DNA of 64,000 bases, taken from Symbiodinium natans. Taxonomy: Eukaryota > Sar > Dinophyceae > Suessiales > Symbiodiniaceae. The notes under the pieces were generated by a model. That model was not told where the DNA came from. It did no database searches and saw only the letters and a list, made by a program, of their open reading frames with translations. The stretch is from positions 1 to 64,000 of the forward strand of contig CAJNDS010002270.1 of assembly GCA_905221605.1 (NCBI GenBank). The letters are read 5' to 3'. Position 1 is the stretch's first letter. Each line of letters starts with the position of its first letter. Of this stretch, positions 49,622 through 60,100 are shown in pieces. The translations under genes were made by a program, and so were the position numbers.

Positions 49622-49740
49622 ATGAAGCAGGGTTTATATTACTGTTTTTGGTGAGTGTATATAAGGTTCCTCTTTAAAATTGGTGAGTGTATATACCTGG
49701 TGTCCTTTTGGGGGTACAAGAAAGATATACCCTGCTTCAT
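49622..49740. mobile_element. Single-copy terminal-inverted-repeat element
   Basis: ATGAAGCAGGGTTTATAT at left is mirrored by GATATACCCTGCTTCAT at right. Inside, GGTGAGTGTATA is repeated. No second copy was noticed. Confidence 0.65.
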
Positions 49741-49757
49741 GTGAGCCAAGAAGCCCT

Positions 49758-49897
49758 TAACCTTTGAGCTTCCGAGTTATGTGGTCCATGACGGAAGCAT
49801 GAAAATCAGCACTGGGCATCTCTCTGAGATCTCTTTGATTCCTCACTTCTGGTATAAGCAAATACATGTTCAACGCCATGACCCACGAAGTTCTTGA
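49758..49897 (+). CDS. Terminal exon candidate
   Basis: The frame TFELPSYVVHDGSMKISTGH, LSEISLIPHFWYKQIHVQRH stops at TGA 49895-49897. It follows the inverted-repeat element at 49622-49740, which may be its upstream intron. Confidence 0.52.
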
Positions 49898-50028
49898 TGG
49901 GTTTAGGGTTTTGGGTTTAGGGTTTAGGGTTTAGGGTTTAGGGTTTAGGGTTTAGGGTGTTCACAAGCAACATCAGCCCAAGCCTGAAATCCAAAGCCTG
50001 CACCGAGTGTTGAGGGCTGAGGATTGCT

Positions 50029-50140
50029 GTTGGGATGTTTCCCCTTATACTCGTTGCTCTCTAAGGATTGTAGCAACCCCCCTCCCCCCCTTTATTGTAA
50101 TCCCTTTTAAGGACTGTTAGTATAAGGGGGAACATCCCAA
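50029..50140. mobile_element. Family D element, copy 6
   Basis: It runs GTTGGGATGTTTCCCCTTAT ... AAGGGGGAACATCCCAAC. A CCCTAAA-like tract starts on its right edge. Confidence 0.8.
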
Positions 50141-50280
50141 CCCTAAACCCCAAACCCTAAAACCCTAAACCCTAAAGCCCTAAGCCCTAAACCCTAAACC
50201 CTAACTCCCTCTAAGCCCTAAACCCCAAACCTTGAACCCTAAACCTTAAACCCTAAACCCCGCGAACTCTTCATCGCCAG

Positions 50281-50330
50281 GTCGCATCACGGGCAAAGAC
50301 AACCCTGTGAAGTGGAGGCAAGGCCGTCTG
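50281..50330 (+). CDS. Small exon candidate
   Basis: After CATCGCCAG|G the frame reads RITGKDNPVKWRQGRL and ends at CTG|GTAGGG. 50 bases with clean edges. Confidence 0.45.
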
Positions 50331-50390
50331 GTAGGGTTTAGGGTTTAAGGTTTAGGTTTTAGGGTTTAGGGTTTAGGGTTTACGGTTTAG

Positions 50391-50473
50391 GGGTCAGTGG
50401 TACCCTTGTCCCTTTTTGGTTCAACAAAGGGTGCCCTTAACTTATCATAATATATGGTCACTGGGCTACCAAG
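50391..50473 (+). mobile_element. Family A element, short copy
   Basis: TCAGTGGTACCCTTGTCCC ... GGTCACTGGGCTACCAAG without a telomeric core. The extreme left end is replaced by TTTAGGG-type sequence. Confidence 0.75.
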
Positions 50474-51399
50474 TAGGGTCTACGCACTTTGTTGGTTCAG
50501 GGTTTAGGGGTTTTAGACTTTGAGGTTTACGGTTTAGGGTTAAGGATCAGGCGTTGTGTTTTGGGGTTTTGGGTGTAGGTCCTAGGGTTGAGGGCCAAGG
50601 ACCATGCTACTAGTTCTCATCTCTAGAACATGGACCCGTGAACCCTGAGCCCTAACGACCTTTGGAACCGATCGAGCGAGTTAGTAAGAATCTCGCGGAA
50701 ACACGTCTATTAGTATTATGATCATGAACTCTGTATCCCTGCATTCGTGACTCATGACTCTAACCTCGCAATAACTCCCTCTTTAACCTTGGATTCATCA
50801 CCCAGCTCTTTCTCTAGGACCTTTTCAGCCACGGTTTCGTTCACCCGGGGCAGGTACAACCTCTAAGTCACTCCAAGTAGGGTGTAGGGTTAACCCAAAG
50901 ATCATCAACTTCTCCCGCTTCAGGCCTCAAGAGCCCTTGAGCCCTAAACGCGGATTTAGGGGTATACAAATCTGAACCCTACGTCTTTAGGTGGTCACAT
51001 GGTCCCTTTATACGGGGGTTTCCGAAATTAGGGGTGCGTTCTTGGGGTCCATATTTTAAGGGAATCCGATTATTCGGGGGTCTGTATTAGGGGTCCCTGA
51101 TTTTTCGCAAACCCCGATATGGGCCCTTTCCCTAAACCCTCAACCCTAAACCCCAAACCCCAAACCCTAAACCCTAAACCCTAAAACCTATCAAGCCGAC
51201 GGGCCCATATACTTCAGCACCCTTTAGATCACGGGACATAAGGGTTTAGGGTTTAGGGTTTAGGGTTTAGGGTTTAGGGTTTAGGGAAGGTAGCTATACT
51301 TGCACTTGCTTATAGCCCCAATTGAGGTACTTAGTATCCATACATACTAAGTGCCCCGATCCTCCAAGTAAGACCTAAACCCACGTTGAATCGTCCCAG

Positions 51400-51469
51400 G
51401 TATAAGCTCGCCCGTATCATCATCGATTCCGAGGACCTCACTCAGCCCGTGCCTGAAACGAAGCCATGG
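51400..51469 (+). CDS. Exon candidate
   Basis: After CGTCCCAG|G the frame reads YKLARIIIDSEDLTQPVPET then KPW and ends at TGG|GTGGTAG. Confidence 0.5.
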
Positions 51470-51764
51470 GTGGTAGTCCCCTAACCCTGAACCCTATACA
51501 AGCCCTAAACCCTAAACCCTAAAGCCTAAGCCCTAAATCCTAAGCCCTAGACCCTAAGCCCTAAACCCTAAACCCTAAACCCTCCACCCCAGAGAGCAAA
51601 ACCTGAGGCTTTCTTTCTTCTAGGGTTTACACAGCTGGCTCGGGTGGCGAATTAGCAGAGCCATCTGCCCTCCCCTCCACTCCCCTCCCTCCCCCCTTTA
51701 GGTTTAAGCTTTTGGGGTTCAAGGTTTCGGGTTTAGGGTCGAGGGTCATTGCGGGTGAGTGACA

Positions 51765-52015
51765 GAGTCTGAGTCTGGATCCAGATCTGGGATGCCGAGC
51801 AGTACCCTCGCTCCGTTTATGATCGGCAAACCCTAAACCTAAAGGATCCTAAACCCTAAACCCTAAACCCATCAGTCCTCATTAATACCTAACCCTGAAC
51901 CCTGCTGGGCTTCGGAAGGAGCTTTGCTTTGCTGCTTCTGCTAGGGCTAGCTTAGCGGAGATGTGTGAGTCTCTGCGACCGAGGATCTCCTCCCAGAGAG
52001 AGGTACCACTGTAGA
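51765..52015 (+). CDS. Two exon candidates
   Basis: 51768-51830 reads ESGSRSGMPSSTLAPFMIGK. 51910-52014 reads RKELCFAASARASLAEMCES then LRPRISSQREVPL and stops at TAG. A short telomeric remnant separates them. Confidence 0.38.
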
Positions 52016-52480
52016 CTTCCCCTAAACCCTAAACCCTAAACCCCTCAACCCTATAAGTGGTAACCCTAAACCCCTCAACCCTATAAGTCCTAAGTACCAC
52101 TGCAGAAGTCGGTATCCCAACAGGCCCCAACTCTGCAGCCTGGTTTTCAGTACCTGCTTCCAAGATGAAAGCCCAATACCCTCAATTCTAATCCCCCAAA
52201 CCCTACACCCTAAACTCCAAACCCTAAACCCCAAACCCTACACCCTAAACCCCAAACCCTAAACCCTAAATCCTAAACCCTAAATCCCTAACCCGTGAGC
52301 ACTGCACACTCTTTTGTTTTGGAGTCTGGGCATGTCCTTTTCTTGGGCCAAGGGTTTAGGGTTTAGGGATATAGGGATTTAGGGTTTAGGCATTTAGGAT
52401 TTAGGGGCTCAGGGTGTTTTCAGCACCTTTTAGGCTTGGAACTCGAACCTCCGGGCTGGAGGCCTGGTGTAGTAGGCTTC

Positions 52481-52562
52481 CCTAAACCCTAAACCCTAAA
52501 CCCTAAACCCTAAACCCTAAACCCTAAACCCTAAACCCTAAACCCTAAACCCTAAACCCTAA
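52481..52562. repeat. Interstitial CCCTAAA tract
   Basis: About 12 perfect units. Confidence 0.92.
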
Positions 52563-52832
52563 TACCTTACCCTTCGAGTTTCAGGGCTTTTTTGGGGGCC
52601 CAGGCCTCGGCTGACCCTGAGCTTGTCGCAACTGGACATTCGTTTCAATGAGCCGCTGCCCTGGACACCCTTGCGTTCTGGGGTTTAGGGTTTAGGGTTT
52701 AGGGTTTAGGGCTTAGGGCTTAGGGTTTAGGGGTTAGCGCTAGAAACATCATTGGTGTCAGTCGAGTGTATCGTATGACTATAGCAGGACATCGTAGAAA
52801 GATGGTAGATAATTCTTTGAAAGGAAGCAAAT

Positions 52833-52933
52833 AAGTATGTATGTATGCATGCATGCCTGCATGTGTGTGCGTGTATGTATGTATATGTATGCGTATGTAT
52901 GGTATGTATGTGTATGTGTATGTGTGTGTGTAT
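52833..52933. repeat. GTAT/GTGT microsatellite
   Basis: Imperfect GTAT, GCAT and GTGT units. Open frames across it on both strands read only Thr/His/Tyr or Cys/Met/Val repeats and are not genes. Confidence 0.88.
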
Positions 52934-53107
52934 TGAATATTGCAAAACATTCACGTGGCTTCTTTACGAGTATATGTCGAGGGTCGTAAGGACCATGAGC
53001 CCTAAGCCCAGGGCCCCCTTCTTCCGTTCTTTCAAGCCTAGGTTTCGGGGGTTGAGGACTTCGTTTAGGGTTTCGGGCTTAGGGTTTAGGGTTTGGGTTT
53101 AGGGTTT

Positions 53108-53162
53108 GGGTTTAGGGTTTGGTTTTTTTTTTTTGTTCGGGGGGGGGGGGGGGGGGGGGGGG
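53108..53162. repeat. T-run and G-run next to TTTAGGG
   Basis: A TTTAGGG/TTTGGG tract passes into about 11 T, GTTC, and then about 24 G. Confidence 0.88.
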
Positions 53163-53368
53163 CAACGCCTGCTTTAGGGAATGAGATTCGGGGGACTCGT
53201 GGGGATATAAGGTCCCTGTCTAAGAGAGCCAGAAGAGGGTTAAGAAGGGCTCCCTTTTAAGGAGTTTAGGGTTTAGGGTTTAGGGTTTAGGGTTTAGGGC
53301 CCCTGCTCCTTCCTGGGATGCTTGGAGGGTTTCGGACCGGGAGGATGCATCTCAGACCTGACTTGCAG

Positions 53369-53410
53369 GCCGCAGACACCGTCCATACCCACATGAAAGT
53401 AACCGGTCCC
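53369..53410 (+). CDS. Small exon candidate
   Basis: After CTTGCAG the frame reads ADTVHTHMKVTG. An upstream extension (GMLGGFRTGRMHLRPDLQA) is also open. Confidence 0.35.
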
Positions 53411-53794
53411 TAAACCCTGAACAATTCAGGGGTTTAGGGTGTAGGGTTTAGGGTTTAGGGTTCAGGGTTTAGGGTTTAGGGTTTAGGGTTTAGGGTTTAG
53501 GGTTCAGCCTGAACCCTGACTATGGTAGGGGTCGAGCTCTCAGGCAGCTGCTCACGTCGGAGCCCTTTTCCCTTTAGCTCTGTATCACAGGACCAGGGGG
53601 GACCCTGACAACAGAACCCCAAACCAAGGGACGCTATACCATACAAGGGCTCATTGAAGACATCTTGGCTAGTTGTGTGTTTAGGGTTCAGGGCCTACGG
53701 CCTAAGGCTTCGGGCTTTGGGGTTAGGGCCAAGGGCTCTAGCTTCCAAAAACCTATTCCCTAAACGCTAAGCACTAAACCACGGGTGGGGTGGG

Positions 53795-54000
53795 TTGTTC
53801 TGAACGGAGGTCCTCTTAAATGTACGCAAGTCAGCATTGCCTTCGAGATTGTCCACGATCAAGGCGGCGAGTTCGAAGCTTGCTTTGTCGCTGTCCTGGA
53901 AGGCCATGCCATAAAGAGCTGAGTGATTGGGGCGCACGCCGCCGTGGCAGGCTGGTTTGGCGGAGCGACATGGGCAGAGCCGCAAAGGGCATTCAGCCCA
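53795..54000 (-). CDS. Exon candidate on minus strand
   Basis: The minus frame reads RPNHSALYGMAFQDSDKASF, ELAALIVDNLEGNADLRTFK. Texture is good and the plus frames are worse, so this is one of the few likely minus-strand exons. Confidence 0.5.
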
Positions 54001-54136
54001 GTACCTGGTGTACCTTGACCCCCCTTTAACCTTAAAGCCCAAACCCTTCACCCTCAAACCTTAAACCCTAAAACCTTAAACCCTAAACCCCAAACCCTAA
54101 ACCCTTAACCCTTAAACCCTAAACCCCAAACACGCC

Positions 54137-54217
54137 AAGGTCGGAGGAGTTTCTTCAGTTTTCCGGTGCTTCTGGCATCATGTCGCGGCATCTCGACCAG
54201 CAACGCACCCGTGGAGG
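54137..54217 (+). CDS. Exon candidate
   Basis: The frame SEEFLQFSGASGIMSRHLDQ then QRTRGG lies between CCCTAAA-like and TTTAGGG sequence. Confidence 0.45.
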
Positions 54218-54533
54218 TCTTAGGGTTTAGGGTTTAGGGTTATTTCCCCAAAACAGGGGTACCCCTCTAGAATTGAATCCTCAGAGGGCCCAAAAAGGAG
54301 ACCCCTTTTTTTCGGAAACCCCATATACTTTATTTTGGGGCTCTTCGGTTTTAGGATGTTTAGGGTCAGGGTCTCATTGAGGCTTTGATTTTGCTGCCAA
54401 CGACGCGTGGGGCCGCGCTTCTGCCCGTGGTTTGGGGTGTAGGCTTTAGGGTTGAAGGTAAAACCTAACGAAGAGAAGGGAAATTAACATGCACGATGTT
54501 CACAATTACTTTGAGAGGAGTATAAACGCCTCA

Positions 54534-54676
54534 TGTTCTAAGGGAAGGGGGTTCAAAGGGGGGTATGTAACCCAAGGTTCCCTAATACTCCCCACTACTC
54601 CCTAAGCCTCCCTATGCTTCCCCAAGGTTCCCTAGGTAGCTACCCCCCATAAACCCCCCCTCCTTAAGAACCCTAT
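54534..54676. mobile_element. Family G element, full-length copy
   Basis: The ends TGTTCTAAGGGAAGGGGGTT and CCCCCCTCCTTAAGAACCCT are inverted. About 143 bases. Confidence 0.75.
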
Positions 54677-54933
54677 CATCAGGTTGACCAGATGCCTACA
54701 TTAGCTTCCCAAAGACTGTCGGCTGCGGTGTCTGCACCCGAACCCCCCAACCAACAATCCTAAACTTAAACCCGAAACCCTAAAACCCCAAACCCTAGAC
54801 CCCTTACTCGCTTAACCCCCCTAACCCCCTAACCCCTTAAGCCCCCTTTCACCCCTTAACTGAGCCCCTTAACCCTTCAACCCCTCGAACACGAAATCGT
54901 AGCTTGTACCAAATCCCGGAGATCTCCTACGAG

Positions 54934-55024
54934 TTTCTTAAGAACCCCCACAAAATAGAAATATTCGCAAGGGCCTATTATCCATTATTTTTGGGGGCGC
55001 TCTTATTTCTCAAGCAAATAGTAG
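54934..55024. mobile_element. Family M element at an exon junction
   Basis: It runs TTTCTTAAGAACCCCCAC ... TTTCTCAAGCAAATAGTAG. The frame before it (SLYQIPEISYEF) and after it (SLRSENIFIITQAEFRPRWA) are both open, so it behaves as an intron ending in TAG. Confidence 0.68.
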
Positions 55025-55095
55025 TCTGAGGAGTGAGAACATCTTCATCATTACGCAAGCCGAGTTCCGACCTCGGTGGGCTCCGCTCTCCTGGC
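55025..55095 (+). CDS. Exon candidate after family M
   Basis: The frame LRSENIFIITQAEFRPRWAP then LSWL starts right after the element end AGTAG. Confidence 0.48.
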
Positions 55096-55359
55096 TTTAA
55101 GAGGGTTCAGGGTTTAGGCTTTAGGGTTTAGGGTTTAGGGTTTAGGGTTTAGGGTTGTTTCTAGGGTTTAGGGGTTCAGGGTGAAGACTGAAGGGTGAGG
55201 GTTTAGGGATTCAGATTAATGCAGGCAAGTTCGCCAACACCCCTGACATGGGGTTCAAGGCCCTGTGATGTTTAAGGCAATTTTTCCGGTGTCTAGAAAA
55301 CGCAAGTCCGAAGCCCTTGAACCCTAAACCCCAAACCCTAACCCCTACTAAACCCTAAA

Positions 55360-55424
55360 CCCTAAACCCTAAACCCTAAACCCTAAACCCTAAACCCTAA
55401 ACCCTAAACCCTAAACCCTAAACT
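55360..55424. repeat. Interstitial CCCTAAA tract
   Basis: About 9 perfect units. A short exon candidate (55210-55262, QINAGKFANTPDMGFKAL) lies upstream. Confidence 0.9.
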
Positions 55425-55905
55425 AAGCCCTAAAGCCATGCCCCTATACTACTACCCCAAACCATGCTTTCGTCGGCTTTTCTCAGCGAGGAGAGAGGCT
55501 ACCAGTTTCTCTCTGAAACCCTACTCACCATAGGTTTAGGGTTTAGGGTTTAGGGTTTATGGTTTAGGGTGTAGGGTTTAGGGTTTAGGGTTTAGGGCAA
55601 TAAGAAAACTTACCAGGGTTACGACCCGAAGTAGGCCCTTAGCCTTATCCCCTTCCTTTGGGGTTTGGGTTCCTGTACACGCCGCTTTGACACAAAAAGG
55701 GCACCCTTTTGTTCCTAGGTTACTCTTGGGTCTAGAGGGTTTGGGGCTTTTTGGTTTTAGGGTTTACGTTGTAGGGTTTAGGGATGAGATTTTAGGGTCA
55801 ACTACGTTAGGGTCCTCAACAAGCTCCCCCCCCCCCTCTCGTGAGCGCAAAGGCCCTAAACCCTAAACCCTCAACCCTAAACCCTAAACCCCAAACCCAA
55901 AACCC

Positions 55906-56010
55906 TAAGCAAGGCCAGCAGAGCAGAAGAAGGACATGAAGGACGAATGGCCACCCTCGTCCTAAGCCTTATACTCAAGGAACTGAAGGAGGGGAAGCTT
56001 ATAAGGGACC
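55906..56010 (+). CDS. Exon candidate
   Basis: The frame KASRAEEGHEGRMATLVLSL then ILKELKEGKLIRD is helix-rich and open to a TTTAGGG-like flank. Confidence 0.5.
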
Positions 56011-56229
56011 TTAGGGTTTGAGTTTCATGTTCAGGGTTAGGGTTTAGGGTTTAGGGTTTAGGGTTATTTAGAAACTACTTAAAGTATATGGGGACTTTTT
56101 GAGGTACATACAGGGGCGATATAGGTGGAATAAGAGGAAGGCGTCCCTTCTAGGGGTCGCTCCTTCTACCCCCGAATATACCCTGAATCCCGAATGTGAA
56201 ACTCAAAGCAAAACGAAAAAAAAACCAAC

Positions 56230-56660
56230 AACCCACCCTTAAACGCTAAACAGAACCCTACCCTAAACCCGGAACCCTAAACGCCTAAACCCAGCACCCC
56301 TTTCCTCGAACCCTAAACCCTGCACAACCCTAAACCTCCCAACGCCCCCAATTCGGAACACCCCCTTGAGGCCCCAAATCCCTCAATCCCTAAACCCTAG
56401 ATCCCTATATCCCTAAACCCTAAATGCCTGTACCCTAAACCCTACATCCCTAAACCCTAAACCCCTAAACCCTATATCCCTTTATCCCTAAACCCTAAAT
56501 CCCTGCACCCTAAACCCTAAACCCCTATATCCCTAAATCCCTAAACCCTAAACCCTAAGGCCCTAACCCTAATTCCCTAAATCCTAAAACCCTAACCCTA
56601 AAACCCTAAACCCTAAACCCTTTATCCCTATTTCCCTAAACCCTAAGTCCCTAAACCCCT
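56230..56660. repeat. Degenerate CCCTAAA/CCCTAAAT region
   Basis: Over 400 bases of eroded units in which CCCTAAA alternates with TCCCTATA, TCCCTAAA and CCCTTTAT variants. It reads like an old, diverged telomeric tract with local higher-order order. Confidence 0.8.
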
Positions 56661-57174
56661 TAAGACCCCTGCCATGCCACGATTGCGATTTCCATGACGG
56701 GAGCAAGAGGCCTAACACGGGCCCTCATTTCAGGAGTCCCAAAGCAGCTCCGCAGAGACATGCCCACATATGTTTAGGGTTTAGGGTTTAGGGTTTGGGG
56801 TTTAGGGTTTAGGGTTTAGGGTTTGGGGTTTAGGGTTTAGGGTTTAGGGTTTAGGGTTTCGGGGGTTTAGAGTGTTTAGGGTTTTCAGGGTTTTTGGGGT
56901 TTTTAGGGTTGGTAGAGCTTTTAGGTGAGGGTTAGGGTCTAGGGCAGACCGATACCAGGAGTGAATTCTTCAGGACACCCCTACCAAAGCCCAAGAGCCC
57001 TACAACCCGAGAACAGAGGATCGGGGACCTTGCAAGTAGGTACAGTTCTTCTAAAATCTAGGGTTTGGGGTTTAGGGTGTAGGGTTTAGGGTTAGCTGGG
57101 GTTCTCCTACTTCTTCATAGCCTACCTGTCAAGTCCATCCATCCTCCAAGTGCAACTTCTTTCATGCTGGCGCC

Positions 57175-60100
57175 ATGGATGGGGTGTCTCCGGCCGCCCA
57201 GACAGCGGACACCAACGCAGCGCAGGAGGAATTTGACAATGAGATGCACGAGGCCCAAACGCCCTAAACCCTAAACCCCAAACCCTAAACCCTAAACCCT
57301 AAACCCTGGGGTTTAGGGTTTCAGAGTACCCTTATTATTATGTGGGAATTCCCCGCAGGGTGAGGAGCCCTCAAAACTCACAGGCGAGCTGTTCAGGTTT
57401 AGGGTTTAGGGTTTAGGGTTTAGGGTTTAGGGTTTAGGGTTTAGGGTTTAGGGTTTAGGGTTTAGGGTTTAGGGTTTAGGGTTTAGGGCGTTTCGGGCGT
57501 TTAGAGCGTGTAGGTTTGCCGGGCTCCGATGAGAAACCAGCTGAGTGGGGTTACCAAGGAGACCAACGAGCACGAAGAGCTTGGGTCCGTGCAGCTGGGG
57601 ATCTCTGCGGCGTGAGTGGCTGAAGATGGGTTAGGGTTTAGGGTTTAGGGTTAGGGTTTAGGGTTTAGGGTTTAGGGTTTAGGGTTTAGGGTTCAGGGTT
57701 CAGGGTTTAGGGTTTAGGGTTTAGGGTTTAGGGTTTAGGGTTACTACTGTTTGCTTCAGAGCCCTATATTGCCCTTATAAGGAAGAATATCTTGTGGGGG
57801 GGTTCTGGAGCAAATAGTAGGTTTGGGGTTAGGGTTCAGGTTTCAGGGTTGAGGGATTAGGGTTCACAGTCTATGAAGGCTAGAGGTGCGCGGGTTCAGG
57901 TTCTGGGGTTTGGGGCTCGGGATTCTAGGGCAACTGAGGTATGTAGGGACTGTAAAACAAATGTTACTCCGTGGCTTCCCATAAAGCCCCAAACCTACCA
58001 ATTGCTTAAGAACCCCCCCCCAAAAAAAAAAACATCTCCCTTATAAGGGTAATATAGGGATTATAGTTGTATTATTTTGGTAACATAGGGATTATTAGTA
58101 TATATTTTTGGGGGGATAATATACGGATTATTTTCTTTCATCTTTTGGTGGTTCTTAAGCAAATAGTAGAAGCTCTCAGAGAGGCACAGGCAGTAGCAGA
58201 CTCCGAAGCGGCAGAATCGACGTTCGTCACCGACACTTGCCCGCTCGGAAGGTTTTCGGCTTTCGGGCTGTTTTTGGATGTTTCGGGGTAGGGTTTAGGG
58301 TTGAGGGTTTAGGGTTTGGGGTTTAGGGTTTAGGGTTTAAGGTTTAGGGTTTAGGGTTTAGGGTTTAGGGCTAGTGCAATGAAATGATTGCTTGTGATTC
58401 GAAGGGCGCTTTCCGCACCTGAGGAAAGGATCCCCTCGATTCGGAACTTCATGGGCACCGATGAGGCCTCTCACGTGCCAAAGCCGCTCTTGTGCGCGAG
58501 CCCCCTGGGCAATATTGGGTTTAGGGGTTAGGGGTTTAGGGGTTTGGGGGGTTAGAGGTTTAGGGTTTAGGGTTTCGGGTTTAGGGTTTAGGGTTTAGGG
58601 TTTTGGGGTTTAGGGTTTTGGGTTTAGGGTTTAGTTTGCGTTCCCTATGGGCCCCTTTATAGCTATACTCGAATAACCCTAACCCCCCCCCCCCCCACCC
58701 CCCCCAAAACCCTATTCTAGTTATTCAGGCTCCTACATTGTAGGACATTGGGATATTTTCCATCTTCCCGTCTTGGGGAATTGCCACTACTATTTGACCG
58801 TGGCCGCGAAGCTTCCCTATAAGGGTAATCTTGGCATCTTTCTCCCTAAGCCCTAAACCCTAAACCCTAAGCCCTAAACCCTAAACCCTAAACCCTAAAC
58901 CCTAAACCGCCGGGTGGGGGTTTTCTTCAGGAAAGTAGATCAGAGCCAGGAATATGTTCCCTAAACCCTCTGCAATGGGGAGCTTTTCGGAGCTCAACTT
59001 AAGGAGTCCTAAACCTTAAAGCCCTACAAACCTAAACCCTAAACCCTAAACCCTAAACCCTAAACCCTAAACCCTAAACCCTAAACCCTAAACCCTAAAC
59101 CCTAAACCCTAAACCCAAATCCTAAACCCGAAATCCTAAACCCTAAACCATAAACCCTCGACCCTAGTTTAAGAGCGCCATTGGCCAAGCTAGGTCTCGT
59201 TGTGACTCTCATCTACTGGCTCCTGTTTGTGTATTCGCAAGCCGTGCATCAGCCGCTCGATATGTCTTACAGTGCAGCGCTTAGGGTTTAGGGTTTAGGG
59301 TTTAGGGTTTAGGGTTTAGGGTTTAGGGTTTAGGGTTTAGGGTTTAGGGTTTAGGGTTTAGGAGGGTTCTGAGGTATGGCCCTTGGGTTGAATAGGGAAT
59401 TTAAGCGGTCCCTTTTCAGGGCCCATGCTACGGGACCATGTACCTACCCTGAGAGTTGAGGGTTGTCATTTTTGAAGGCAAGTGCCTGCAGTGTGATTCA
59501 TAGCGCATTGTGGAATTCGGCACCCGGAAGGCACACCAGTTTCATAGGTTTTGGGGGAGCATTGTTTCATTCTGGTACTACGACTGACCTCGCTAGGTTA
59601 CTGCATGGTTGTTCTTGTACCCATTCGGCCAGCAGCATAGGAACTCTGCTGTTGCTTGGGAGATTCGGGCCACTTTCCAGAATCTCGACGGCAACGTACT
59701 CCGAAGACGGGGCAAGAGCGTCGGCCAGGGTGACGACAGCCCAAACGAAGATGTCTTGGAAGACTTCGCGGAAGCCTACGACTGGCTACTGCAGGGCTAC
59801 TTCCCGCGCCTGTGGCAGGATACACCTATGGGCCGAGGTCGCTTGGCTGGGCGTTTGCACCTGGTTGGGGGTGTCCGCCTGGCGAGGCAGTGGAGCGCGC
59901 CGCTACAGTGCGAAGAGGACCCCCAGCTCTGGATGGACATCATCTACAACGAGTCATGCTCCCATGGGGCAACAAGGAGAGACGGCGCGCAGGACACATA
60001 CTGGCTCGACATCTCGCAAGACTTGGGCGCAATCCTTGTCCACCTAAGTCACCTGCAGAGCAGCAACTGGCTGTCGGCGGACACCAACGGCTTGAGCTTC

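Noticed and set aside
52720-53102. Open frames on both strands rich in His/Thr/Tyr or Cys/Met/Val
   Set aside because: They are translations of the GTAT/GTGT microsatellite at 52833-52933.
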